Assembly (NCBI GenBank): GCA_033064195.1
Contig: JARBJD010000428.1
Coordinates: 1 to 53,542 of the forward strand
Direction of reading: 5' to 3'
Length of the DNA stretch: 53,542 nucleotides
Source of the DNA: Blattamonas nauphoetae
Lineage: Eukaryota; Preaxostyla; Oxymonadida
Positions 10,175 to 24,206 of this stretch are shown piece by piece. The stretch's first letter is position 1; each line of letters starts with the position of its first letter. The notes below the pieces were generated by a model that was not told the origin of the DNA, made no database searches, and saw only the letters and a list, made by a program, of their open reading frames with translations. The position numbers and the translations under genes were made by a program.

Positions 10175-13100
10175 GTGGGTGTTTCAACGGCTATCAGAGC
10201 TGTTCCATGTGGAACCTCAAGCGATCGAAGATTATGCAAATCAGGAAGGATTAAACCTTCCTATCACGAAATTCTTCCAAGATCCGAAACAGAAGAAAAT
10301 GTTGTTCTTTTGCAATGGTGAACCTCCGTATCTCGTTTTCTAGTCATGTCTCATTTCCTCCCTCTTGACCACCTCCTCATTGCGTTAGAAATGTCTCCTT
10401 CTCGGCTCAAATCGGAGAAGAAGATCAAGAAGGAGTTCCTTCTCAAGTTTCGCAGGGAATCTGCGCGTATATAATTCGCCTGGGTACAAAACAAATTCAA
10501 ACATCCAATTTCGAATTTGATGTATGATACATGTTCATATTCATATACTTTTCTCTTTTCAAAATTCAACCTGTATTCTCCAGATGATCGCTGGCTGCTT
10601 CCAAAGCAACTATCTCAATGCATTTGTTACTATTCTTAAAGGTGTTATGATCCCAGCCCTTGAATCCCAAGAGATCTGGGGTGAGGTATTCTCCATTTCC
10701 AGTTGTGACATATTTTTCACCATTTCTCCATCGTAGGCGAACAAATCAGATGTTGCATCATCTTTCCTATTTGATGTGAATAGATTTGCCACAAATATGG
10801 AAACAACAGCCAAATCAATGAACAGCGTTGTGAAACTCACACCACCAGATCCGGAAAAGAATGTCACGATGCTACCAGCTTCAATCATGGAAGCTTCAAA
10901 AAATCTCGACACAATTCAATATTTTGAGCAACTTGTCACTGATTGGTCTCGTGTGATCGAGCGTCTACTTGTTGAGAGTGATCAAGTTCGAAGTGAAGGA
11001 GATGACGTTGGACCTGATGCTGAGCTTGAATACTGGAAAGAGCGAATGGCCAAGTTCAACATGATCACCGACCAACTGCGCTCAGATGATTACCGAGTCG
11101 TTATTCTTGTTCTTCAACAAGCTCAATCAAAAATTGTCAAAAACTGGACTACTCTCGAAACCAGAGTAACTGATGCGGCAAACGAAGCTAAGGACAACGT
11201 CCGTTCACTTTACACATTGGATCGATTTATCCAACCACTCTACTATGACAATCCCGTCGAACTTCTTGATTCTGTTCCCAACATTATCAAGGCCATCAAA
11301 ATGATGCATAGTGTTGCCCGATACTACAACACATCCGAACAAATGACGGCCCTGTTTGTGAAGATTGCCAACCAGATGATTCTCTGCTGCAAGAAATACT
11401 TGACAGAGAATGGCGACATCTGGAAGCAAGATCGCAAATCATTCATCTCACGCCTTCATGCCTGCATCGATCTCCGTGATTCTTACAAGGAACATTATCA
11501 TCGTACAAAAATGGATCTCCAAGTCACTCCACAAGCTAAGCAATTCGATCTTTCTGAAGCATCGATATTCGGGAACTTTGACCAATTCTGCAAGCGTGTC
11601 CAAAAGATTGAAGATGTCATTCTCACAATTGATGAATTTTCATCATTTAAGAAGACAACTCTCGAATCCATGCAACCACTTCTGCAACGATACGACGAGA
11701 TCTCGGAAATGTTCCAAAGACGTTCCTATGACGTGCTGAACTATCACAAAGACATGTTCGACACGGACTACCTTGAATTCTGCCGTGCATCACGTCGTCT
11801 CGAAGAAGATTTCCTCACATACATCGTTTTGTGCTTCGACAATGTCAACGATACACACCAAGCCATTCGCCTCCTCAAGCACTTTGAGGTCATTACAACT
11901 CGTCAAACTCTGAAAGACGAGCTCTCACGTCAATGGGAGAGAGTATTTGTGAACTTTGGGCACGATCTTGAAGAGACCAAGGAACTCTTTGAAGCCCAAA
12001 AGGCCGACCCACCAATCGCTCGAAACATGCCTCCTGTGACGGGACACATCCAGTGGAGCAGACAGCTCCTCGGACACATCGAGAACCCGATGGTCGAGTT
12101 CAAGAACCGCCAGGGTCTCCTCCAACATCCCGAAGCGAAGCACATCATCCGACTCTACAACAAGCTCGCCCAGTGGCTGATGGAATACGAAACAAAGTAT
12201 CACCTGAAGTGGTTCGAGTCAGTTGAGAACGCCCTTGGCGGTCTGAACGTGACACTTCTTGTCAAACATCCCAAAACTGGCAAATTGTTTGTCAACCTCG
12301 ACCCAGCTTTGTTGGAGTTGATGCGAGAAAGCAAGTTCCTCCACAGGCTCGATCTCGAAGTCGTTCCGGAAGGACTTCTCGCTCTCCAGCGCGAAGATAA
12401 GATCAAACTTCACTTCAACCACCTTCAAAACATGATTGAGCGTCGCCACCAGGTTCTGAAGCTTGTGATGCCGATTTACAGAGAGATCGTCATGCCTCAC
12501 ATTGCCATCATCGAAGACAGGATGTCACCTGCTCTGAAAACAATCAACTGGAACTCACTCTCCGTCGACTCATACCTCAACACTGTCCTCTCTTCCATCT
12601 CCAACTTCGAATCCCTCCTCACAAAGTCGAATGACATTGTCAAACACAGGATTGCAACTGCTCTGTGGGCTCTTGAGCACACCCAACTCATCGCCCTCCC
12701 TCCAGACCAGTGCTCCCTCGTCGAGTTCGTCCAGGGTGTCGAAGAATTCACTGGTGCCCAGAGCGAGCAACTCCAAATCAAGAACAGGGAGACCGAAGCA
12801 GCTGTCATCGACCTGATCCGTCTCATCCTCGGCACACTTCCTCTCGACAAGCAGCGAAATGTGAAAGACTCGGCCATGAAGATCTACATGCACTATCAGA
12901 AGGAAGCCTTCCAGATGATCCTCCGTTCGGTCATCGGATCGCTCAACACTTTGAAGGCGTGGTGCACAGGGAACTGTCAGGCTTTGTTTGACTTGACATT
13001 CTCGTTCGATGGAAACAAAATCGTTCAGGAGCCAAGCACCAAGGAGATCAAACGTGCTCTGATCAACGTGAGCAAGATGGTCATTGATACCACAAAACGA

Positions 13101-16100
13101 GTCTATGCATGGAACGCTCTTGAGAGCCATGATGGTCCAAAGCAACACTCTGGATTGAACCCATCAACTCCATCCACAGCTCTCATCTCGTCTCCATCAT
13201 CGTCTAACCTCCAAGCCCTCCCATCTCCTGATTCATCCAACTTGAAATCAGGCGCAACATTGTTCGATCTGATCGCATCTGGAAAGGAAATCTCATCCAT
13301 GAAACAGATGTCAACCGCAAAGGGCCAAAGGACTCCCACTCCTCAAGGCGAAACAGCTGGAGGCAGCGGACTGATTGCTTCTCCAGTGATCATTGCGTCT
13401 AGCACAGACATGGGTAAGCCACAAGAGACACCTTCAACAGACCCTGCCATCAAAGCAAATGAAGCTCTCAATACTCCCCGCGATCCACCAGTTATTAACC
13501 CATTCTCCAACCAAGCTGTCGGGTATGGCTTCCCAGAGCCTCTCTTCGACCAAGTTGGATCCCATCGCGACATCATCAGATGTGTTCTTCTCCTCGCAGA
13601 CTCAATGAAGAAATTCCGCAACAAGATCAAGGAACTCGCAGAAAGCTTCAACGAGTTCAAAGATCTCTGGGAGTTAGACATGGAGAAAGTCATTGCTGAG
13701 TTCGTTGAGGGTGATCCTTCCCTCGAGAACTATCAGCAGAAGGTGAACGACTACGACGGAATCCTTGAGAAAGTCAATGCCATCAGCGACCAGAGAGATT
13801 TCGGCATGTTCATCGTCAACTCGCAGCCAGTCAAGCAATCACTGGCCGATGTTATCACCGACTGGAAGGCACACATCGCCCAACATCTCCACGAGAAGGC
13901 ATTCCAATCACTTCGTGACTTCACAGAATTCATGAGCGACAACCAAACCAAGCTCAGCCGAAAGGTGAACGATATCGACGATCTCCGTGACATGGTCAAG
14001 ACACTCGGTGAAGTGAACATGAAGGGCGAAGAGTTTGACAAGACTGTCATCCCAATCGAAGAAGACTATGCCCTCCTTGGCAAGTTCGGAATTGAAGTCA
14101 CTACCGAGGAGACTGATATGCTCGATAACATCCGCTACAGGTGGAAGAAGCTGAAGACAAAGAGTGTTGAAGTTATGGATCAACTCCGCGCTGTGCAGGA
14201 CGAATACATGGCCGGCCTCCAAAGCAATGTCGAGGCATACAAACAGGAACTCCACGCCTTTGCTGAAGATTATGACGAAAAGGGTCCAATGACTCAGACC
14301 ATCCCTCGTACTGCCATGGAGAAGCTGCGCGTGTACCAAGCACAGTTCGACGATAAAGAGAGAAAATACACCTCGTACAACGAAGGAGAGAAGCTGTTCG
14401 GTCTTCCTGAAACCGACTACCCAGAAAAGAAGAGAATCAGCAGCGAGCTGAAGCTTCTCCATCTCCTGTATGGTCTCTATTCTGATGTGATCATCACTGT
14501 CTCTCGATACGACGACACCCTCTGGGCTGATGTCGATCTTGATGAAGTTGAGCAGCAGATGTCCGATTACCAATCAAAGGTGAAGAACATGATCCCAACC
14601 ATCCGTGAATGGCAGGCGTACAAGGATCTCAGAAAGACAACTGAAGATTTCTGCAGTGTGATGGATACTCTGAAGAGTCTGAAACAAGAATTCATCCGTG
14701 AACGTCATTGGAAGAGTGTGATGGATGTTTGTGGCAAAGAATTCAAGATTGATGCTGATGTCTTCAAGCTTGGCGACCTCAGAAACGCCAACCTCGTTGA
14801 TCACATCGAAGAAGTCGACGAAATTGCTTCTGGTTGCGCCAAGGAAGCTGAAATCGAAGCAAAATTGAACGATATCATCGCACAATGGCAGAACCAGGAA
14901 TTCACCTTCATGACCTTCAAGAACAGAGGTGAACTTCTGCTCAAGGGAACAGTCACAGCAGACATGCTGGCTCTCATGGAAGACTCTCAAATGGCCCTTC
15001 AAGGTCTGCTCAGTAACAGATTCAACGGACCATTCAAGGAGAAGATTGTCGACTGGAACACCAAACTGTCTGTTTGCCACGAAACTATCGAACAGTGGAT
15101 GCAAGTCCAGGCTCTGTGGATTTATCTCGAAGCTGTGTTCAACGGTGGAGATATTGCCACACAACTCCCACAAGCTGCCCGTCTCTTCCAAGGTATTGAT
15201 AAGAGCTGGGTGAAGATGATGGATTCTGCTCGTGATCGCAAGAACATCATTGCGATCTGCTGTGCTGACGACACACTCCGTACTCTCCTCCCCCATCTCA
15301 CTGAACAACTCGAGTCTTGCCAGAAATCTCTTTCCGGATATCTGGAAACAAAGCGTTCTCTCTTCCCTCGTTTCTACTTCGTCTCCGATCCAAACTTGTT
15401 GGAAATTCTTGGTCAAGCCACAGATCCCAACGCCATCCAGTCTCAACTGAAGAACATCTTCGACAACATCGCTCGTGTTGACTTCGATCGTCAACGAAGA
15501 ACCCACATTATCGGTATGAACAGTTCTGAAGACGAACACGTCGACATGGTGAAACGTGTCGTCGCTGAAGGTCACATCGAGCACTGGCTGCAAAGTCTCG
15601 TCGACGGAATGAAAACCACTCTGAAGGGAATCGTGAAGGATGCAGTTCTCGCCATTGATCAACTCGACCTCGAAGACTTTGTCTGGAAATTCCCTGCACA
15701 AATTGCTCTTCTCGGAATTCAACTCATGTGGACACGTGATTGTGATCTTGCTCTCCGTGCTGCCAGAACTGATAAGAATGCCCTCAACAACTGCAACAAG
15801 AAGAACGCGAACATCCTCAGAAAACTTGTCGAAATGACAACAAAAGACTTGACATCTCTCCAGAGAACCAAGATTGAAACTCTTGTTACAATTGATGTGC
15901 ATCAACGTGATGTTTTCGATGACCTTGTCAAAATCAAGATCAGAAGCCCACATGACTTCAACTGGCTGAAGCAAACCCGTTTCTACTGGAAGAGCGACGA
16001 CCAACTTGTCCAGATCCAGATCACTGATATCGAATTCAACTACTGCTACGAATACCTCGGCTGCACAGATCGTCTTGTCGTCACTCCTCTCACCGATCGA

Positions 16101-19100
16101 TGCTACATCACCCTCGCTCAAGCTCTCGGAATGTTCCTTGGTGGTGCTCCTGCTGGTCCTGCCGGAACAGGAAAGACAGAAACTGTGAAGGATCTTGGAA
16201 AGGCTCTCGGAAAGTACGTCGTTGTGTTCAACTGCTCAGATCAGATGGATTTCCGTGGTCTCGGAAAGATCTTCAAGGGACTTGCTCACTCTGGCTCATG
16301 GGGTGATTTTGATGAGTTCAATCGAATTGAACCAGCTGTGCTGTCGGTCGTTGCCCAACAAGTGTCCTGCATTCTCACAGCCCTCAAAGAACGTCGCAAC
16401 TCTTTCGTCTTCACTGACGGAACCACAGTTCCTCTCTACCCAGAATGTGGTTTCTTCATCACAATGAACCCAGGTTATGCTGGTCGTGTCGAGCTTCCAG
16501 AGAACTTGAAGGCTGTCTTCCGTTCGGTGGCTATGATGGTTCCAGATCGTCAGATCATCCAGCGTGTCAAACTTGCTGCTTCTGGTTTCCAGGAAAACAT
16601 CATCCTCGCCAAGAAGTTCTACATTCTCTACCGTCTTTGCGAAGAGCAGCTGTCTCAGCAGATTCACTACGATTTCGGTCTTCGTAACATTCTTGCTGTG
16701 CTTCGTACTTGTGGGTCGACGAAACGTCAACGTCCCACAGATAACGAAAGTCAGATTCTCATGAGAGTGGTGAGAGATATGAACCTGTCCAAGCTGGTCG
16801 ACGAAGATGCTCCTCTCTTCAACTCACTTGTGAACGATCTCTTCCCTGGTCTTGAAGTGAAAGCTGAACCATACCATGATCTTGAGAAAGGTATCGAAGA
16901 AGAACTCGAAATCCTCAACCTCCAAAACCACAAGGAATGGCTCCTCAAGGTTATTCAACTTCACGAAACTATCACTGTGCGTCACGGTGTGTTCGTCATG
17001 GGTGTTGCTGGTTCTGGAAAGACTAAGTGCATCCAGACTCTCGCACGTTCCTATGGTCACATTGGAATGCCTCACAAAGAAACACGAATGAACCCCAAGG
17101 CAATCACAGCAACTCAGATGTTCGGAAAGCTTGATGTTGCCACCAATGAATGGTTTGATGGTATCTTTGCCACCATCTGGAGAAAGGCTTGCAAGAAAGA
17201 ACAAGACTACATCTGGCTCACTCTCGACGGCCCTGTCGATGCCCTTTGGATTGAATCGATGAACACGGTGCTTGATGACAACAAGACGTTGACTCTCGCT
17301 AACTCAGATCGTATTCGAATGGGACCACGCATGAAGATGCTCTTTGAGGTCGGAAACCTTGACAACGCTTCACCTGCCACTGTCTCTCGTGGTGGTATGA
17401 TTTTCCTGTCTCGCTCGACTCTTGGATGGCTTCCATACGTCCGTGCTCAGATCCAGAAGCGTAATGATGGTGTGAGATTGGAGGAACTCTTCACACGCAC
17501 TCTCGACCCAACATTCAAATTCATTGAAACTCAATGCCATGAAGTCCAAGGAACTGAACCAATCGCCTCTGCGATGTCATGTCTTGACATCCTCATTGGT
17601 CTCCTCAAGCAATTTAACAATCCCAACCCTGAAACCCTCGAGAAACTGTTCGTCTTCGCTGTCATCTGGTCTCTTGGAGGACGTCTAGAACAGGAAGATC
17701 AACTCAAATTGCACGGATTCTTGAAGGACGAAGTTAAACTCAACCTTCCAGACCTCACCGCTGACAACGAAACTGTGTACGATCACTGGGTCAACCCTGC
17801 CACAGGCCAATGGGATCATTGGAAGACTCGTGTGAGCTCCTATGACTACCCACGTAACTACGCCCCAGCCTTCGCATCGCTCTTCATCCCAACAGTCGAT
17901 AACATTCGTGCAAACTATCTCATTAAAATCATCGCTGAACAACAAAAGCACGCTTTGATCATCGGAGAGAGTGGAACAGCCAAGACTGTGACCATCATGA
18001 AATATCTGGAAGAACTTGACAAAGAAGTGATGCTCTCAAAAGTTCTCAACTTCTCGTCAGCCACTCAACCAATCCACTTCCAACGAAACATCGAGTCTCT
18101 CGTGGATAAGAGAATTGGTGTGTTTGGGCCACCCGGAGGAAGGAAGATGACAGTATTTGTCGATGATGTGAACATGCCAGAGTACAACGAATGGAATGAT
18201 CAGATCACAAATGAACTCTTCCGTCAACTGATCGAAGAACGTGGATTCTACAACCTCGACAAACCTGGTGTCTTCACTGAGCTTGTCGATCTTCAATACA
18301 TCTGCGCCATGCCACATCCTGGAGGAGGACGAAACGATCTCCCTGCTCGTTTCCGTCGCCATTTCAGCATTTTCAACTTCACTCTCCCCAACAAGAACAG
18401 TCTCAGCACAATTTACGGAACCATTCTTGAAGGTCACTTCTGCAAAGAACGACGATTCTCAACAGAAATCATCGACACGGCAACGAAACTGACTCGCATC
18501 ACTCAAGAACTGTGGGAAATGACAAAGGCCAAGATGCTTCCAACACCCGCCAAGTTCCACTACATCTTCAACCTTCGTGATCTTTCACGTATCTTCGAAG
18601 GAATGGTCAAATGTGACTCTGACACCGTCAAGAATGTTACGACTCTTCTGCAACTGTGGAGACATGAATGCTGCCGTGTTATGCCCGACAAATTCGTGAA
18701 CAAAGACGATGTTCAATGGTTTGATAAAACAACTGCTGAAGTTCTTGCCAAACAATATCCAACCGCTGTCGTGAACGAGGTCATGCGCGACTGTCACTTT
18801 GTCGACTTCATGCGCGATGCCCCAGAAATTGATGACCCTGAAGCCTATGCAGCAGCTCAAGAAGCGGCCGCGGCAGGAGGAGGATCAGGTGAACCCCATA
18901 TTTACGAGCCCGTCTACGACTTGGAGGAGCTCCGCGCTCGTTGTTTTGATATGATGGAGCGGTTCAACGAAGTGAACAAGAGATCGAAAATCAACATTGT
19001 GCTTTTCCAGGATGCTCTCGACCATCTCTGCAGAATCTACCGTATTCTGTCCACCCCTCGTGGAAACGCCCTTCTCGTTGGTGTGGGAGGATCTGGAAAA

Positions 19101-22100
19101 CAGACATTAACTCGTCTCGCCTCTCACATCGCTCATTGCAAGACATTCCAGATCCAAATTACCAGATCTTACAACGTGAACAACTTGTTTGATGATCTGA
19201 AGATTCTGTACAGAATGGCTGGTGTTGAAGGCCACCCAGTGACTTTCCTCTTGACTGATAGTGAAATCAAGGAAGAAGGATTCTTGGAATACATTAACTC
19301 CATCCTCACCTCTGGTGAAATCCCGTCACTTTTCGCCAAGGATGAAATTGAATCAATTGTCAACGAAATTCGACCGCGTATGAGAAAACTGGCTCCAAAG
19401 ATCATCGATACTCATGACAACTTGTGGAAATTCTTCATCGACCAAGTACGAGACAACCTCCACATTGTCCTTTGCTTCTCACCGATCGGAGAGAAATTCA
19501 GAAACCGCGCTCGAAAGTTCCCTGGATTGATTTCAGGATGCAACATCGATTGGTTCAAACCATGGCCAAAGGAGGCTCTTCTTGAAGTGGCATCCAGCTC
19601 TCTTCAAGGCTTCGAAATGGATTGCACAGAGGAGGTAAAAGCTCAACTTGTCGATCACATGTCATTCGTCCACAACAGGGTCAGTGACATCACTGAGGAA
19701 TACTTCCAGCGTTTGAGGAGACATGCCTATGTCACTCCAAAATCATATCTATCGTTCATCTCAACCTACAAAAACATGTACACAAACAAGCGAAATGAAC
19801 TTCTTCAATCCAAGGAACGACTGAAGACCGGTCTAACCAAGCTTCTAACAGCTGCCAGTGATATTGAAGAAATGAAGAAGGATCTGATCCAACAAGAAGC
19901 CGAACTGAAAGTTGCACAACAAAAAGCATCGGATTTCCTTGTCATCATCACAGCCAACACAACTGCTGCTGAGAAAACGAAACAAGAAGTGCTGAAGGTG
20001 AAAGAAGGTCTTGCTGTTGAAGCCGCTAAGATTAACAAACAAAAGGAAGAAGCCGAAAGAGATCTTGCCGCAGCCAAGCCAGCTCTGGAGGAAGCCGAAT
20101 CTGCTCTAAACCAGATCACACCCGGAGATATCGCCACGTTGAAGAAACTTGGATCACCACCAAACTTGATTATGAGAATTATGGATGGAGTGCTCATCCT
20201 TCGAAACTACAATCTCGAACAAGTGACTGTCGATCCTGAGCGTCCACTCCTCAAGTCGTCATGGAATCAGACCAAAGTCATGCTTCAGGAGACAAGTCTC
20301 CTTCAGTCTCTCCAACACTTCCCCAAGGAAACGATCACTGACGAACAGTGCGAATTCCTTGAAGTGTACCTGTCCATGGATGATTTCAATCGAGAAACTG
20401 CCAAGCAGGCCTCTGGTAACATGGCTGGTCTCTGCTCGTGGATTTCTGCCATGTACACATACCATCACATCGCCAAGGAAGTCGAGCCAAAGATCAAGGC
20501 TCTGATGGAAGCTGAGGTCACTCAGAAAGCAACTGCTGCCAAACTGAAGATCGCTGAGGATGAACTTGCAGAGAAGCAGAAAATTTTGGATGAAATGAAT
20601 GCTCAATACAGTGCTGCCATGGCTGAAAAACAAAAGCTGGAGGATCGTGCCAACCTGACAAAGAGAAGAATGGAATCTGCCAACTCACTGATCACTGGTC
20701 TGGCTGGAGAAAAGCGTCGTTGGACTGAGGAAATCGGACAATTCGATGAAGACATCAAGAAGTTTGTCGGAGATGTTTCCCTCGCGTCGTCCTTCCTTTG
20801 CTACGCTGGTCCGTTCAACAGCGAATATCGTGACATCCTCAGAGAAGCGTGGCTTCAAGATCTGAAGAGACGAAACATCCCAACGCAGAAAGAACTCTCT
20901 CTGACGAAGTTCTGCACTGACGATGCAACAGTTGCCGAATGGAATGCACAAGGTCTCCCAACCGACGACCTTTCCATCCAGAATGGTATTGTTATCACAA
21001 CCTCTGATCGTTATCCTCTCCTGATCGATCCACAGGGACAGGGACGATCATGGATTATCAACAAAGAAACAGATCTGAAGATCACCACACTAAATCACAG
21101 ATACTTCAGAAACACCCTCGAAGAATGTGTGTCCCTCGGAAAATCTCTCCTTCTCGAGGACATCCAGGAGGAATTGGATCCTGTTCTCGATTCAATCCTC
21201 GAAAAGCAATTTGTGAAGTCTGGTGTGAAGTCCTTCTCAGTCCGTATTGGTGACAAGGATGTCGATTACGATCCAAAGTTCAAGCTGTTCATGACCACCA
21301 AACTCCCCAACCCTCACTTTGCTCCTGAAATCTGTGCTAGAACTTCCGTTGTTGATTTCGCCGTCACAATGAAAGGTCTCGAACAACAGATTCTCGGCCG
21401 TGTCATTGAAAAGGAAAGAAACGAACTTGAGGTCCAGAGACATCAAGTGCTTAACGATGTTGCTGAAAACAAACGTCTTGTCCAACAATACCAAACTGAT
21501 CTCCTTGTCCGTTTGAGTGAATCACAAGGAAACTTGCTTGACGACGAAGAAATGATTGCAGTGCTCCAGAACACAAAGAAAGCTGCCTCAGAAGTCGCTG
21601 AAAAGCTTGCAATCGGAGAAATCACACAGGAGAAGATCAATGAAGCCCGTGAAGAATACCGTCCTGTCGCCGCTCGTGCGTCAGTGCTGTACTTCTTGAT
21701 TGGTGAGTTAACTCTTGTCAACTCCATGTACAACACCTCTCTTGCTGTCTTCTTGCGCTTGTTCGACATCGCCATGGAACGTGCGGAGAAGTCTCCCATC
21801 GCTCAAAAGAGAATTGAGAACATTATCTCCTTCGCCACGTATCACATCTTCCGCTTTGTCTCCCGCGGTCTCTTCTCCAACCACAAGATTCTCTATTCTC
21901 TCCAAGTCGCACTGAAGATCGATATGTCGACTGGAAAGGTCACTCGTGACATGTTCAATGTCCTCATCAAGGGAGGAGCAGCTATCGACACAACTCAAGC
22001 TCGCAGCAAGCCATTCAACTGGATCCCCGATGCAGTGTGGTTGAATCTGATCGCTCTCTCTGGTCTCCAACAATGCCGTGCTCTCCGCGAGCAAATCACC

Positions 22101-24098
22101 CAAAATGGAGATGTCTGGAAGAAATGGTATGATTCTGAAGCCCCAGAAAGCACACCTCTTCCAGATGTATACGAAAAGTACGATTCATTCAACAGACTTC
22201 TCTTCATCCGTTGCTGGCGTGAGGATCGAACTGTTCTCGCTATCAACCAGTACATCAACGACTCACTCGGACCTAAATTCGTCAATGCTGCCAACCCTGA
22301 GCTTGAACAAACTTGGGAAGAAACAGAGCCGAACATTCCTGTCCTCTTCCTTCTGTCTCTTGGATCAGATCCAACTGCCAACGTTGACAGTCTCTCCAAG
22401 AAGCTGAAAATCCCACTTCTCGTCACATCCATGGGTCAAGGTCAGGATGTCTTTGCACGTCGCCAACTCCAACAGTCAATGCAAAGTGGAGCTTGGGTGA
22501 TGCTCCAGAACTGCCATCTTGATCTCAACTTCATGGAAGAAATTGAAGTCCTGGTTACGACCATGAAGAACGATGTTCACAAGGACTTCCGTCTCTTCCT
22601 CTCCACTGAAATTGTTAACAAGTTCCCCATTTCTCTGATGCAGCTGGCTGTGAAGGAAGCTTGCGAGAACCCAATGGGAATCAAGGCCGGTATGCTCAGG
22701 AACTTCAACTGGCTCTCCGAGGAAATGCTCACTGTCATTGAAAAGAAAGAATGGAAACCATTACTGTACGCAATGTGCTTCCTTCATACGACTGTTGTCG
22801 AAAGGAAGAAATTCGGACCACTTGGATGGAACACACCGTATGAGTTCAACCAGTCGGATCTGCAGGCCTCTATCACTTTCCTTCAGTCCCATCTCTACCA
22901 GATGGATGCCAAGAGAGGTATCTCATGGAGCACGGTGAGGTATATGGTTTGTGAAGTGCACTATGGAGGTCGTATCACCGATGATCACGATCGTCGTCTG
23001 ATGAATACGTATGGAGAAGTTTGGCTCGACAACAGCATCTTCCAACCCAAGTTCAGATTCGGAGGTGATGAAGGGTACAAGATTCCAACCCTCAACAAGC
23101 AAGCTGAATACTTGGAGTACATCGAGAATGAACTTCCACCACTCGACTCACCGCTTGCTTTCGGAATGCATCCCAATGCTAACATCACCTACAGCAACAA
23201 ACAATCCAATGAAATTATGGACACAATTCTCGCAATCCAACCAAAGGAAGCCAGTGGCTCTGGAGAAACACCAGAAGAAATTGTGCTCAAGATCGCGGAA
23301 GATCTTCTCAAGAAGCTTCCAGAAGACTTCAAACCGGCTCAGGTCAAAGAATGGCTTGCTCCTCAAGGTGCCATGACCCGTCCACTCAACATTTTCCTGA
23401 AGCAGGAGGTGGATCGAATGCAACGTGTCATTACCAGTGTTCGCCACACTTGTAATGATCTGAAACTGGCCATCGCCGGAACTATTGTCATGTCTGCCAA
23501 CCTCCAAACAACTCTGACATCTCTCTTCGATGCAAAGGTCCCAGAAATCTGGCTTAGCATTTCATGGACCTCACCTGCTCTCGGTTTCTGGTTTGGAGAT
23601 CTTCTCTCACGTACGAAACAACTCCAAGACTGGCTGAAGATTGGCCGGCCAAAGACTTACTGGTTGACTGGATTCTTCAACCCACAGGGCTTCCTGACCT
23701 CGATGCGTCAAGAAATCACGCGTGCTCACGGATGGGCTTTGGATACTGTGGCCTTGACAACAGAAGTGACCAAGTTCGTGAACAAAGAGGACGTGAAGGC
23801 TCCTCCAGAGGAGGGTGTGTACATCCACGGTCTTTATTTGGATGGCGCTGCTTGGGATGTGCAGGACATGAGATTGGTTGACTCACAGCCAAAGGCTCTC
23901 AACTATCCGCTCAACGTTGTTTGGGTGAGTGCAACTAACACTGCTAGATCAAAGGATAACTCGACGTATGTCTGCCCCTGCTACAAGGTACCTCGCCGTG
24001 CTGGTCTTAATTACATCTTCGATATTGATCTATCAACACGCGACCCACCAGAGAAATGGATCCTGAGAGGAGTCGCTCTGCTTTGCTCGATCACTTAA
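10158..24098 (+). CDS. axonemal outer-arm dynein heavy chain (DNAH5/DNAH8 group)
   Basis: Motor ATPase of the outer dynein arm that drives microtubule sliding in the flagellum. Exons are 10158-10327, 10389-10521, 10584-10685 and one exon of 13,362 bp at 10737-24098, giving 4588 aa, which is full family length. The N-terminus (MDARHKWVF, then a LFF segment) resembles the LDARHxYLF start of DNAH5/8. The tail runs to about residue 1900 and includes a Ser/Pro/Thr-rich insert at about 933-1063. P-loops: AAA1 GPAGTGKT (about 1942), AAA2 GVAGSGKT (about 2224), AAA3 GESGTAKT (about 2545), AAA4 GVGGSGKQ (about 2917). The AAA1 Walker B segment reads WGDFDEFNRI, with Asp where most have Cys. The stalk and its tip lie near residues 3150-3500. 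The C-terminus ends WILRGVALLCSIT. An Ala/Gly linker (about 2836-2854) separates AAA3 and AAA4. Confidence 0.96.
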
Positions 24099-24206
24099 TC
24101 GTCCATTCACAGCGACTAGAATGTCTTCATTTCCAGTCTTAATGTTATGTATTGTTTTTGTGCAATGTTCAAACATAATAGCAAGAATAAAGAGAGGGTG
24201 AAGTGT
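24099..24206. terminator. convergent 3' region with AATAAA
   Basis: 108 bp between the stops of the dynein gene (+) and the WD-like gene (-). AATAAA at 24186-24191 on the + strand lies 88 bp after the dynein stop and could serve as its polyadenylation signal. This is inferred from position only. Confidence 0.35.

Noticed and set aside
14574-16121. A 515-codon minus-strand frame
   Set aside because: It is the antisense of the dynein linker coding sequence; codon bias of the sense gene keeps it open.
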